Below, in pieces: positions 46,563 through 55,252 of a stretch of DNA of 64,000 nucleotides. The notes below the pieces were generated by a model. It did no database searches. It was not told the origin of the DNA and saw only the letters and a list, made by a program, of their open reading frames with translations. Position 1 is the stretch's first letter; every line of letters starts with the position of its first letter. Both the position numbers and the translations under genes were made by a program. The DNA comes from Streptomyces sp. NBC_01288 (GTDB lineage Bacteria > Actinomycetota > Actinomycetes > Streptomycetales > Streptomycetaceae), in contig NZ_CP108427.1 of assembly GCF_035982055.1 (NCBI RefSeq), positions 1,674,001 through 1,738,000 on the forward strand, given 5' to 3'.

Positions 46563-47531
46563 TCACATGACGGGGGCGTGCGGGATCGGCACCGGCCGGG
46601 GATGCACGAGACGCAGCCGGTGCACCCGCCCGGCACCGTCCAGACTCATGAGCCAGGCCACGGCGGGCGGGCAGTGGTCGGGGTCGTCGTCGGGATTGCT
46701 GATGTCCATCTCCCAGACGACGAGCGACCGCCCGGCCACGGCGTGCGCGAGGTGCTGCCGTACGCCCGCCTCCAGATCGCACTCCATCCCGCGCACCAAC
46801 AGGCTTCTGCCGCCCACCGGTTGATTCCCCTGCACCAGCGCGGCCTCGGGCGACCAGCGCTCGGTGAGCAGCTTCCCGAAGTGCCCGCTCTCGGCCGCGT
46901 GCAGCGTCTCGCGCGCCTCGATACGGCTGGCCCGGGTCCGCCGCCCGACGTCTCCGTGCGGGGCGTCGGCCGTGGCGGCGAGGGCCAGCGCGAGCTTGGC
47001 CCGCCCCTGACTGAGCCGACTTCGGACCGTTCCAACGGGCACCCCGCACGCCTCGGCGATCTGCTCGTACGACGTGACCCCGACACTGAAATGCCGCAGC
47101 ACGAGCGGCAACCGCAACGCGGGAGTCAGCTCCTCGATGGCCTCCCAGATCCAGTCCCGCAGGGCGTGCCGCTCCAGCCACCGCTCAGGACCGGATTCCG
47201 TGACGGGCACATGCAGATCATCGAGCGGCCGGAAATCAACGACTCCCCGCAGCAGCGAACGGGCATGGTTGCGCACGATCATCCGCAACCAGGGTCCTAC
47301 GGCCTCCGGGTCCCGCACATCCCCCACGCGCCGGAGCGCGGTCAGCGCCGCGTCCTGCACCACGTCGTCGACATCGGGCCCCGGCCCCAGCACACTCACC
47401 GCGACGGCCCGCATCCCGGCCCGGTGCCGTTCCAGCAACAGCCCCAGGGAGGCGACGTCCCCGGCCTGCGCGGCCAGGGTGAGCGCAGCGTCCTCGATGC
47501 GCGTGATCTCACCCAGGTTCCGGCTGCTCAT
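46563..47531 (-). CDS. ECF-type RNA polymerase sigma factor with C-terminal extension
   Basis: 322 residues. Region 2 (about 25-95) has PDVDDVVQDAALTALRRVGDVRDP and region 4 (about 130-185) has SYEQIAEACGVPVGTVRSRLSQGRAKL. A C-terminal part of about 130 residues, with GRSLVVWEMDI and a His/Pro-rich end, looks like the SnoaL-like extension found in ECF groups that lack a separate anti-sigma factor, where the extension modulates activity. No anti-sigma gene is visible. The downstream alpha/beta hydrolase genes are candidate co-expressed partners. Confidence 0.88.
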   Translation of the reverse strand: MSSRNLGEITRIEDAALTLAAQAGDVASLGLLLERHRAGMRAVAVSVLGPGPDVDDVVQDAALTALRRVGDVRDPEAVGPWLRMIVRNHARSLLRGVVDFRPLDDLHVPVTESGPERWLERHALRDWIWEAIEELTPALRLPLVLRHFSVGVTSYEQIAEACGVPVGTVRSRLSQGRAKLALALAATADAPHGDVGRRTRASRIEARETLHAAESGHFGKLLTERWSPEAALVQGNQPVGGRSLLVRGMECDLEAGVRQHLAHAVAGRSLVVWEMDISNPDDDPDHCPPAVAWLMSLDGAGRVHRLRLVHPRPVPIPHAPVM

Positions 47532-47776
47532 GCTGCCCCTCTTCCGGCGCCACCGTCGTCCGTACGACCGTAATGGGCGCGCGCCGTGACGTCACATCGC
47601 ACGGACACCCGACGGGTCCGGCGTCGCACCAGGTGCCCGTTGCCGACACCCGGGTCCCGCACACCGTCGATACGCCCCGGGCCAAGGATGTTCAGCGACT
47701 GTTCACCGACTTGGACCGGTCCCTACGACCGTTGCGGGCGCGCCCAGTTGACGACCGGAGGGGCTTCGGCAACTGC
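47532..47776. other. Intergenic region with near copy of the dispersed word
   Basis: This 245-bp gap holds the promoter of the sigma-factor gene. The only notable element is TGGACCGGTCCC at 47712-47723. I see no hairpin convincing enough to call a MATE terminator and no gene. Confidence 0.5.
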
Positions 47777-49165
47777 TCAACGCCTCCGACCGGGTTCGTG
47801 GGCCGCGCCCGCGCCGGTGTTCGCGCCTCGCACGCCCGCCGGGACGGCCGCGCCGACGATCCGCCCGCTGTGCCGCCGGAAGGAGACGAACTTGGTCACG
47901 GCCTGGAGGAGGTTCGCGCAGGCCAGCGCGGTCCACAGCCCGACCAGCCCCGCCGTGTCGGCGACCGGCACGGCCAGGGCCGCGAGCACGCCGAACCACA
48001 CCACCGTGGACACCAGGCTCGGCACGGTGCGCTTGAGCCCCACGAGCCCGAAGCCCGCCACGGCCTGGAGGGCATCGGTGACAACCACCGCAAGCACCAG
48101 CGGCAACAGCCGTACGACCTGATCCGCCAGCCCCTGGTCCTTGGTGAACAGGCCGATCACCGGGTCCCGCAGCACGACCAGTACGGCCCCGAGGGCGACG
48201 ACCGCGCACAGGGCGACCCCGATCCCGGCGTCCACACTGCGCCGGATGCGCGCGAGGTCGCGATCCTCGGCGTATCCGGCGATCAGCGGCACCGTGGCCT
48301 GCCCGACCGCCACGGCGGCGGTGAAGACGACGTTCACCAGGGACTCGGAGACGCTGTGCACGGCGGCGCTGTCGGTGCCGATCCGGGCGGCGGCGAAGGT
48401 CAGCACGCCCAGCACGGAGAACTTCACCAGCACGGTCGCACCGAGCGGTACGCCGACCCGGGCCAGCCGCAGCACCTCGCGCGGATCGGGCCTGCCGGGC
48501 CGGATCGGCCGCCCGGCGAGCACGGTCCGCCGACGCAGCGCGTACTGGTTGAGCCCGGCCCCGACCGCGCTGGAGCCGAGCATGGCCACCCCGGCCCCCG
48601 CCAGCCCGAAACTGGGCAGCGCCCCCGGTCCCCCGACCAACACCACCGACAACACCACGGACACGCCTGTCCCCACGAGCCCGGACCGCATAACCTGCGC
48701 CGACCGCCCGAGCGCGACCAGCACGGACGAGGCCGAGGAGTTGACGGCGATCAGCAGCACGCTGCCGGCCAACATCCAGGGAAACAGACCCAGTTGATCG
48801 AGCACGGCCCCCGGCACCCCGAACACCCCACCGAGCAACGGCACAGCGGCCACCGCCGCCGCACACACCCCGCCCACGGCGAACGCCAGCCACATACCGC
48901 TCCGCACCAGCGGCAACAGCCCGTCCGGGTCCTCGCGATGGCGCGCGACGAACGGCATCACCCCACGCAACGCCCCCGCCACGGTGGCGGTAGCCGGGCT
49001 GAACACGGCGATCGTCACGGCGAAAGCGGCCAATGAGACGGTGGCGTGCCGCCCCAGAAGCGCCGTATCGACAAGCGACCCGGCCGACGCGGCGAGGGTG
49101 CTCACGTACAGCGGCGCAGCGGCTCTGGCGATGGTCATGAAGGCGGTGCGTTCACTCACGCTCAC
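47777..49165 (-). CDS. MATE-family multidrug/metabolite exporter
   Basis: 462-residue membrane protein with about 12 hydrophobic segments in two homologous halves, the MATE/DinF layout. The first helix begins RAAAPLYVSTLAASAGSLVDTALLGRH, typical of the family, and the second half repeats the pattern from RLARVGVPLGATVLVKF. It should exchange Na+ or H+ for an organic cation or metabolite. The GTG start is followed immediately by the family sense. It is isolated: 245 bp separate it from the sigma gene downstream and 44 bp from the dipeptidase gene upstream. Confidence 0.91.
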   Translation of the reverse strand: MSVSERTAFMTIARAAAPLYVSTLAASAGSLVDTALLGRHATVSLAAFAVTIAVFSPATATVAGALRGVMPFVARHREDPDGLLPLVRSGMWLAFAVGGVCAAAVAAVPLLGGVFGVPGAVLDQLGLFPWMLAGSVLLIAVNSSASSVLVALGRSAQVMRSGLVGTGVSVVLSVVLVGGPGALPSFGLAGAGVAMLGSSAVGAGLNQYALRRRTVLAGRPIRPGRPDPREVLRLARVGVPLGATVLVKFSVLGVLTFAAARIGTDSAAVHSVSESLVNVVFTAAVAVGQATVPLIAGYAEDRDLARIRRSVDAGIGVALCAVVALGAVLVVLRDPVIGLFTKDQGLADQVVRLLPLVLAVVVTDALQAVAGFGLVGLKRTVPSLVSTVVWFGVLAALAVPVADTAGLVGLWTALACANLLQAVTKFVSFRRHSGRIVGAAVPAGVRGANTGAGAAHEPGRRR

Positions 49166-49209
49166 CCATCCTGCCAGTCAACTGACCTGCACCGCATACG
49201 AGTTACGTA

Positions 49210-50202
49210 CTACCGCCACACCGCCTCGGCGACCCTTCGGAAGTTGCCGCCGAGGATCGCGGCGACGGCGTCGTCGGGATACCCCCGGGCGAGCAGCGCG
49301 CCCTCGACGGTCAACAGGCCCTCCGGGGGCATGAAGTCGATCGGGCCCCAGCGGGTGTAGCAGTCGGGGAAGAGTTCCGGGCTCTGTTCGAGCATCGCGT
49401 TGAAGTCCCCCGCGTCGAACGGGTAGTCGGTGGACACGCCGACGTGTTCCGGGCCGACGAGGTCGACGGCGTGGTCGATGTGGCGTACGAGGGCGTCGAC
49501 GGAGGCGTCGTTGGGGCCGAGGAAGATGCCGACTCCGGTGATGCCGACCACCCCGCCCGTCGCCGCGCACTCCCTGGCCTGCTCGTCGGTGATGTTGCGC
49601 GGGTGGTCCCACACCGCGCGCATGCACGAGTGGCTGTAGACGACGGGCAGTTGGGAGACCTCGCACAGGTCGAGACCGGTACGGGCACCGCAGTGCGAGC
49701 CGTCCGCGACCATACCGACGGCGTTCAACTCCCGTACCAGCGCCCGGCCGTAGGCCGTGAGTCCCTCGTCGACCTCGTCGAGGCAACCGCCGCCGGCCGC
49801 GTTGCGGGTGTTGTAGCTCGGCAGCACCGTGCGCACGCCCAGGTCGTAGAAGTGGCGAACCCGGTCCAACTCCCCTTCCAGGGGCGCGGAGTCCTCCAGG
49901 TCGAAGGCGACCGCCACCTCACCCGCGCGCCCGGCGGCGTCGATGTCGTCGACGCTCGCGACGAGCCGCAGCCGGTCGTCGGCGGCGATCCGCTGCCGCC
50001 AGCTCGTGAGGAGACCGGTGACGTCGTCGGTGCCGTGGGGCGCGTAGCCCACGTTCACCGAGACGAAGCTGCCGCCCGGCCTGCGGTAGCGGGCGAGTTC
50101 GCCGACGTCGGCGTGTTTCTCCAGTGCCAGACAGCAGTGCTGTTCCCAGAGCAGAGGCGGGCGGCGCGTTTCCACGCTTTCGTTCGACACCGTATGGATC
50201 AT
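49210..50202 (-). CDS. M19-family membrane dipeptidase-like protein with altered metal site
   Basis: 330-residue TIM-barrel protein of the renal-dipeptidase family. The bridging glutamate is in AFDLEDSAPLEG, later histidines in ADGSHCGA and YSHSCMRAVWDHPRNI, and the end has VGVSTDYPFDAGDFN. The first strand, normally D-G-H-N-D with an HxD metal pair, reads WEQHCCLAL, so the histidine is kept and the aspartate is cysteine. A subgroup of M19 proteins seems to share this, and its substrate is unknown. There is no signal peptide. It lies 13 bp after the LacI gene, clearly co-transcribed. Confidence 0.86.
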   Translation of the reverse strand: MIHTVSNESVETRRPPLLWEQHCCLALEKHADVGELARYRRPGGSFVSVNVGYAPHGTDDVTGLLTSWRQRIAADDRLRLVASVDDIDAAGRAGEVAVAFDLEDSAPLEGELDRVRHFYDLGVRTVLPSYNTRNAAGGGCLDEVDEGLTAYGRALVRELNAVGMVADGSHCGARTGLDLCEVSQLPVVYSHSCMRAVWDHPRNITDEQARECAATGGVVGITGVGIFLGPNDASVDALVRHIDHAVDLVGPEHVGVSTDYPFDAGDFNAMLEQSPELFPDCYTRWGPIDFMPPEGLLTVEGALLARGYPDDAVAAILGGNFRRVAEAVWR

Positions 50203-50215
50203 GCCCGCGCCGGAG

Positions 50216-51226
50216 TTACTCCGTCGAGGGCGGCGGGCCCGTACTCCCCCGCACCTCGATCTTCGGCTCCGACAGCACCGTCTCCGGCATCCGCCTCGGA
50301 TCCCGCATCCGCTGGACGAGAAGCTGCGCGGCGCGGCGGCCGATGTCGTGGCTGCCGTTGTCGACGGTGGTGAGCCAGAGGTGTCGTAGGCGTGCGAGGT
50401 ACGTGTTGTCGTAGCCGACGAGGGAGAGGTCCCGAGGCACCTGGAGGTCCAGTTCCTCGGCCGCCGAGAGCGCGCCGACGCACGCGATGTCGTTGAAGGC
50501 GAAGACCGCCGTGGGGCGTTCCGGAGCCGTGAGCAGGCGGACCATCGCGCGGTAGCCGCCCTCCTCCGTGTGGTCGCCCTGTTCGACCGTCGCGAGGTCG
50601 GTCAGGCCGTGGTCGTGCATGACCTCTTCGAAGGAGATGCGGCGGAGTGCGCCCGCGACGCCCTGGCCGGCGATGTGGGCGATACGGCGGTGCCCCAGGC
50701 CGATGAGGTGTTCGGTGGCCAGGGCGGCGCCGTACGAGTCGTCGCCGGCGACGACGTCGACGTGGGGCAGGACCGGTTCAATGGCGCCCGCGACCACCGT
50801 GGGGATGCGGGTCGCGGCGGCGGCGAGGAGTTCGTCGGAGCCGGGGAGGGTGCCCACCGCGACCAAGCCGTCGACGCGGAGTTCCGTGAAGATGCGGGTG
50901 AGGTCCTCGCCGAGGTGACGGTTCAGGCGGCCGTCGGCCAGCATCATGTGCAGGCCGTTCTCGTGCAGGCGGGAGCCCAGGCCGTCGAGGAGTTCCACGA
51001 ACCAAGGGTTACGCAGGTCGTTCAGCAGGACGCCGATCGAGCGGGTGCGGCGTTCGCTGAGGCTGCGGGCGGCGGCGTTCGGGCGGTAGCCGAGTTCCTC
51101 CACGGCGGTCAGCACGGCCTGCCGTTTCTCCGGTCGGACCTGCTCGGAGCCGCGCAGCACCAGGGAGACCAGGGATTTCGACACACCGGCCCGCTCGGCG
51201 ACGTCACGGATGGTCGGAGCGCTCAT
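50216..51226 (-). CDS. LacI-family transcriptional repressor
   Basis: 336 residues. The helix-turn-helix begins TIRDVAERAGVSKSLVSLVLRG, then the hinge YRPNAAARSLSERRTRSIGVLL and a periplasmic-binding-like effector domain with DDSYGAALATEHLIGLGHRRIAHIAG and FAFNDIACVGA. I start at ATG 51226; the longer frame has no support. The exact word TGGACCGTTCCA (51230-51241) lies three bases before the start, overlapping the ribosome binding site, and a second exact copy lies at 51339, before the divergent oxidoreductase. This suggests auto-repression and control of both transcripts. The dipeptidase-like gene follows in the same operon. Confidence 0.93.
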   Translation of the reverse strand: MSAPTIRDVAERAGVSKSLVSLVLRGSEQVRPEKRQAVLTAVEELGYRPNAAARSLSERRTRSIGVLLNDLRNPWFVELLDGLGSRLHENGLHMMLADGRLNRHLGEDLTRIFTELRVDGLVAVGTLPGSDELLAAAATRIPTVVAGAIEPVLPHVDVVAGDDSYGAALATEHLIGLGHRRIAHIAGQGVAGALRRISFEEVMHDHGLTDLATVEQGDHTEEGGYRAMVRLLTAPERPTAVFAFNDIACVGALSAAEELDLQVPRDLSLVGYDNTYLARLRHLWLTTVDNGSHDIGRRAAQLLVQRMRDPRRMPETVLSEPKIEVRGSTGPPPSTE

Positions 51227-51229
51227 GGC

Positions 51230-51241
51230 TGGACCGTTCCA
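51230..51241. promoter_or_regulatory. Candidate LacI operator before the LacI gene
   Basis: TGGACCGTTCCA, CG-centred like LacI operators, ends three bases from the LacI start codon. It is also an exact copy of the dispersed 12-mer. Confidence 0.65.
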
Positions 51242-51338
51242 TGCGGTCGCGCCCCCTGTCAAAGGCGCGGACACTCGGTGTTGACGTGCATGTATTGACA
51301 TCAGGATGAATGGGTTCCACTGTGGCGGAGACAGTTTA

Positions 51339-51350
51339 TGGACCGGTCCA
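51339..51350. promoter_or_regulatory. Candidate LacI operator before the oxidoreductase gene
   Basis: The perfect palindrome TGGACCGGTCCA lies 13 bases before the oxidoreductase ATG. A TTGACA hexamer at 51295-51300 could be the -35 box of this promoter, placing the operator near the transcription start. Confidence 0.65.
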
Positions 51351-51363
51351 AAGAAGGGCAGTC

Positions 51364-52518
51364 ATGGTGACCTCGCTCGGTGTTGCCGTCGTGGGCTTCG
51401 GATGGATGGGGCGGGTGCACACCCAGGCGTACGCCCGTGTCCCGCACCACTTTCCGCAGCTGACGGTGCGGCCGCAGCTCGTGACGGTCGCCGAGGAGGT
51501 GCCCGGGCGGGCCGAGCAGGCCGCCGAGCAGTTCGGCTTCGCCTCCACCACCCGCGACTGGCGCGAGGTGGTCGACGACCCGCGCGTGCAGGCGGTGAGC
51601 ATCACCGCGCCGAACTTCCTGCACCGCGAGATCGGCGTCGCGATGGCGGAGGCCGGCAAGCACATCTGGATCGAGAAGCCGGTGGGCCTCTCGACGGCGG
51701 ACGCCTCCGCCGTGGCCGACGCGGTCTCCAAGTCCGGCGTCCAGGGCACGGTCGGCTTCAACTACCGCAACGCGCCCGCCGTGGAGGCCGCCCGCGACCT
51801 GATCGCGTCCGGCGAGCTGGGCACGGTCACCCATATCCGCGTCCGCCTCTTCAGCGACTACGCGGCCCACCCGGACGGCGCCCTGACCTGGCGCTACGAA
51901 CTGGAGCGCGGCGGCCACGGCGTCCTGGGCGACCTCGCCTCGCACGGCGCGGACCTGGCCCGCCACCTCCTCGGCGACATCACGTCCCTCGCCGCCGACA
52001 CCGCGATCTTCCTGCCCCAAAGGGCCCGCCCCACCGGCGCGACCGCGGGCCACGCCCTGGCCACCGGCGGCGAGTCGGGCCCGGTCGAGAACGAGGACTA
52101 CGTCAACTGTCTGCTGCGGTTCGCCTCCGGCGCCCGGGGTGTCCTGGAGGCCTGCCGGGTCTCGGTGGGCGAGCAGAACAACTACGGCTTCGAGGTGCAC
52201 GGCACCAAGGGCGCGGTGTTCTGGGACTTCCGCCGGATGAACGAACTGGCGGTCAGCCGCGGCACGACCTACCAGGACCAGCCCGTCACCACGGTGTATA
52301 TCGGCCCGGGCGACGGCGAGTTCGGCGCGTTCCAGCCGGGCGCCGCGAACGCGATGGGCTACGACGACCTCAAGGTGATCGAGGCGTACCGCTTCCTGCG
52401 CTCCGTCGCCGAGGGCACTCCGTACGGCGCGACGCTCCCGGATGCCGTACGCAGCGCGGCAGTTGTGGACGCCATGGTGCGTTCCGTCGAGACCGGCAGC
52501 TGGGTGAGCCCGGCGTGA
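51364..52518 (+). CDS. Gfo/Idh/MocA-family oxidoreductase
   Basis: 384-residue NAD(P)-dependent dehydrogenase. The Rossmann fold starts at once: LGVAVVGFGWMGRVHTQAY. The family's conserved E-K-P in HIWIEKPVGLS (about residue 95) and the active-site helix with HGADLARHLLG follow, then the C-terminal beta-sheet domain. Members oxidise or reduce sugars, inositols and other polyols. I start at ATG 51364, with GAAGGG about six bases upstream. It diverges from the LacI-dipeptidase operon and shares candidate operators with it, so the effector is probably a sugar or polyol used by this enzyme. No transporter is next to it. Confidence 0.91.
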   Translation: MVTSLGVAVVGFGWMGRVHTQAYARVPHHFPQLTVRPQLVTVAEEVPGRAEQAAEQFGFASTTRDWREVVDDPRVQAVSITAPNFLHREIGVAMAEAGKHIWIEKPVGLSTADASAVADAVSKSGVQGTVGFNYRNAPAVEAARDLIASGELGTVTHIRVRLFSDYAAHPDGALTWRYELERGGHGVLGDLASHGADLARHLLGDITSLAADTAIFLPQRARPTGATAGHALATGGESGPVENEDYVNCLLRFASGARGVLEACRVSVGEQNNYGFEVHGTKGAVFWDFRRMNELAVSRGTTYQDQPVTTVYIGPGDGEFGAFQPGAANAMGYDDLKVIEAYRFLRSVAEGTPYGATLPDAVRSAAVVDAMVRSVETGSWVSPA

Positions 52519-52660
52519 ACGGCGCGCGCGTCGCCTGATCGGCGCGCCGCCGGGCGCCCGCGCGATCTCGCGCCCACCCGCCGGACTCGACTACCGTTCA
52601 CGCTCGGGAGTCACTCGCCTACGCTGTGGTGACCGGTTGGCGGACGGGTATGGGGGCGGC

Positions 52661-54982
52661 ATGGGATACGGCTTCGGACAGCGACGGGGCGGTCAACTCC
52701 CGGTGGAGTTGACCAGCTTCGTCGGACGCACCGAGGAACTCGGGATGCTGCACACCGAGTTGGCGCGGTCGCGGCTGGTCACGCTGGTCGGTCCGGGCGG
52801 GGTCGGCAAGAGCCGTACGGCACTGCGGGCGGCTCGCGCGGCCGCGGACCGGTTCGCCGACGGGGTGCGGCTGGTGGAGCTGTCGGCGCTGCACGACCCG
52901 GAGTTGGTGCCGCCGACGCTCGCGGGCGTCCTGGAACTGCCCGAGCAGTCCGGCATGACCCCGCTGGACGCCATCGTGGAACACCTGCGCGGGCGGCGGA
53001 TGTTGATCGTCCTCGACACCTGCGAGCACCTGGTCGACGCGTGCGCGATGCTCTGCGACATCCTGCTTCGCGAGGCGCCGGGACTGAGCGTCCTCGCCAC
53101 CAGCAGGCAGCCGCTCGACGTGCCCGGCGAGCGCTGTCTGCCGATCGCCCCGCTGGCCCGCGCCGACGCCGTCGACCTGTTCGCGCAGCGCGCCGCGGCC
53201 GTCACCGGCGGCCCCCCGCTCGACGGCACCGACCGGGAGCACACCCTCGCCCTCGTCGACCGCCTCGACGGCATCCCCCTCGCCCTCGAACTCGCGGCCG
53301 TCCGCCTGCGGGCCGTCCCCCTGGCGGAACTCGTCGCCCGTCTGGACCGCCACTGCGAGGTCCTGACCGGCGGCCGGCGCACGGCACTCACCCGCCACCA
53401 GACCCTGCGCGCGGCCATCGACTGGTCCTACGACCTGTGCACACCCCAGGAACAACTCCTGTGGGCACGACTGTCGGTGTTCGCCGGTTCCTTCGAGCTG
53501 TCCGCCGCCGAGCGGGTGTGCGCGGGCGGCGACCTTGGTGGAACGGTCCAACTCGACGGCGAGCAGGTCGTCGAGGCACTGATCGGGCTCGTCGACAAGT
53601 CGGTCGTCCAGCGCATCGGCGAGGACGGCGGCCGCTACCGGCTCCTGGACACCATCCGCGAGTACGGCACCGCGCGCCTGGCCGCCACCGAGGACTCCGA
53701 GGCCGTACGGCAACGGCACTTCGCCCACTACGACGAACTCGTCGGCCGTTTTTGGAACGGTCTGATGGGCCGGGGCCAGGTCCAACTCCACCACGCCGTA
53801 CGCGCGGAGATCGCCGACGTACGGGCCGCCCTGAAGTACGGCTGTGCCACGGAGGGACGGGCGACGGACGCGCTGTGGCTGGCGACGCGGCTCGGGGCGT
53901 ACTGGCGGGCAGCGGGAACGCTCTCAGAGGGCCGGTACTGGATCGACAAGGGGCTCGGCCTCGTCCCGCAGGACTCCGCGACGCGGGCCTGGGGCCTGTT
54001 CATGACCGGGGTGTTCGGGATCTGGACGGCCGATCTGGAGACGGCGTTGGACCGGTTCCCACAAGCCCTCGACGTGGCGCGGCGCGTCGGCGAGAGCCGC
54101 GTGGAGCTGTTCAGCGAGGGCTACTTGGGCGCCCTGACGGTGCTCGGCGGAGCCGTGGAGGAGGGGGCGGCCGCACTCGAAACGGTCCGTCGGCGGATGA
54201 TCGCGGCGGACGACGCGCTGGGCATCGGCGTCGTCCACTACGAAGGCGCCCTGCTGTACGCCGCGTTGGGCTACACGGACCGCGCGCTGGAGTGGTGCGA
54301 GACGGGCCTCACGTATCTGGAGGGCCGCGGCGAACGGCAGTTGTACGGTTCCACGCTCTCCGTCCAGGGCGTCATCCTCTGGCTCGTCGGCCGGCCCGAG
54401 GAGAGCGCGACGGCATTGCGCCGGGGCCTGGAGGCGGCGAGCGAGATCGGCGAGGTGCTCGTCGCGGCGCTCGCGTCCCTGGGCCTGGCCTGGCACGCCG
54501 CCGGACAGAAGCGATACGTCAGGGCCTGCTGGCTGATGGGTTACGCGGAGCACGCGCGACGGCTGGGCGGAGACCCGGTCGGCATGCTGCCCCGGCTGCT
54601 GGAGGAACAGGAGTCCCAACAGCGGGCGGTACGAACGGCGTTGGGCGCCGAACCGTACGAGCGCTGGCGGGCGGCGGGCGCTCGGATGTCGGGCCGCGAA
54701 CTCCTGGACGCCGTACGCACGGACGCGGACGAACCGCCCGGCATCCCCGCGACCCGCCCCGCGACGCCGGACAACCGCCCCGCCGATCCCCTCACCCGCC
54801 GCGAACGCGAGGTCGCCGCGCTCGTCACCCAGGGCCTGTCCAACCGGGAGATCGCCGAACGGCTCGTCATCTCCAAACGCACCGTGGACGCCCATGTCGA
54901 GCACATCCTCGCCAAGTTGGGCATCACCTCACGTACCGAGATCCTGGCGGCGGCACAGCCCGAGGGCACCAAGTCGGCGTAG
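52661..54982 (+). CDS. LuxR-family regulator with AfsR/STAND-type ATPase domain
   Basis: 773-residue regulator. The ATPase begins LPVELTSFVGRTEEL, with Walker A GPGGVGKSRTALRAA and Walker B RRMLIVLDTCEHLVDA, followed by LATSRQPLDVPGE, the usual AfsR/NB-ARC-like order. A helical repeat middle leads to a C-terminal LuxR helix-turn-helix (LTRREREVAALVTQGLSNREIAERL). It differs from the LAL protein at 41029 in its ATPase subtype. Start uncertain: ATG 52661 is chosen, with a G-rich stretch before it; an in-frame TTG at 52637 is the alternative. A 21-base palindrome overlaps its stop codon. One exact dispersed 12-mer is at 53539. Confidence 0.9.
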   Translation: MGYGFGQRRGGQLPVELTSFVGRTEELGMLHTELARSRLVTLVGPGGVGKSRTALRAARAAADRFADGVRLVELSALHDPELVPPTLAGVLELPEQSGMTPLDAIVEHLRGRRMLIVLDTCEHLVDACAMLCDILLREAPGLSVLATSRQPLDVPGERCLPIAPLARADAVDLFAQRAAAVTGGPPLDGTDREHTLALVDRLDGIPLALELAAVRLRAVPLAELVARLDRHCEVLTGGRRTALTRHQTLRAAIDWSYDLCTPQEQLLWARLSVFAGSFELSAAERVCAGGDLGGTVQLDGEQVVEALIGLVDKSVVQRIGEDGGRYRLLDTIREYGTARLAATEDSEAVRQRHFAHYDELVGRFWNGLMGRGQVQLHHAVRAEIADVRAALKYGCATEGRATDALWLATRLGAYWRAAGTLSEGRYWIDKGLGLVPQDSATRAWGLFMTGVFGIWTADLETALDRFPQALDVARRVGESRVELFSEGYLGALTVLGGAVEEGAAALETVRRRMIAADDALGIGVVHYEGALLYAALGYTDRALEWCETGLTYLEGRGERQLYGSTLSVQGVILWLVGRPEESATALRRGLEAASEIGEVLVAALASLGLAWHAAGQKRYVRACWLMGYAEHARRLGGDPVGMLPRLLEEQESQQRAVRTALGAEPYERWRAAGARMSGRELLDAVRTDADEPPGIPATRPATPDNRPADPLTRREREVAALVTQGLSNREIAERLVISKRTVDAHVEHILAKLGITSRTEILAAAQPEGTKSA

Positions 54983-54998
54983 GTACCCGGTACCTACG
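54978..54998. promoter_or_regulatory. Perfect 21-base palindrome overlapping the regulator stop codon
   Basis: CGTAGGTACC (54978-54987) and GGTACCTACG (54989-54998) flank a single C. The TAG stop lies in the left arm. With a one-base loop it is a poor RNA terminator and more like a protein-binding dyad. The rest of the 270-bp gap to the protease stop holds only the protease terminator. Confidence 0.55.
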
Positions 54999-55204
54999 TA
55001 CCCCCTCCGAAGCCCCCGCCGACGACTACGTGCACCGATATCGCCACCGATCTCCTGGAGTTCGGGCCCCCCGCACCCGCCCGGCACCCCAAGCTGGTCC
55101 TACCGCCAGGGGAACGGGACGTGTCGGGGCCGGCAGTGTTGGTCAACCCCACGGCTGTCATGGCAAGGCATCCGGCACCGCACCTCCCCTGGCGGTATTC
55201 GCGT

Positions 55205-55234
55205 AGGGCTGCCCCTGTCGGCGGGGGCAGCCCT
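55205..55234 (-). terminator. Hairpin terminator after the serine protease gene
   Basis: AGGGCTGCCCC (55205-55215) and GGGGCAGCCCT (55224-55234) pair perfectly around an 8-base loop, 18 bases beyond the protease stop. Confidence 0.85.
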
Positions 55235-55252
55235 CCTCAACGGGCCCTGAGA

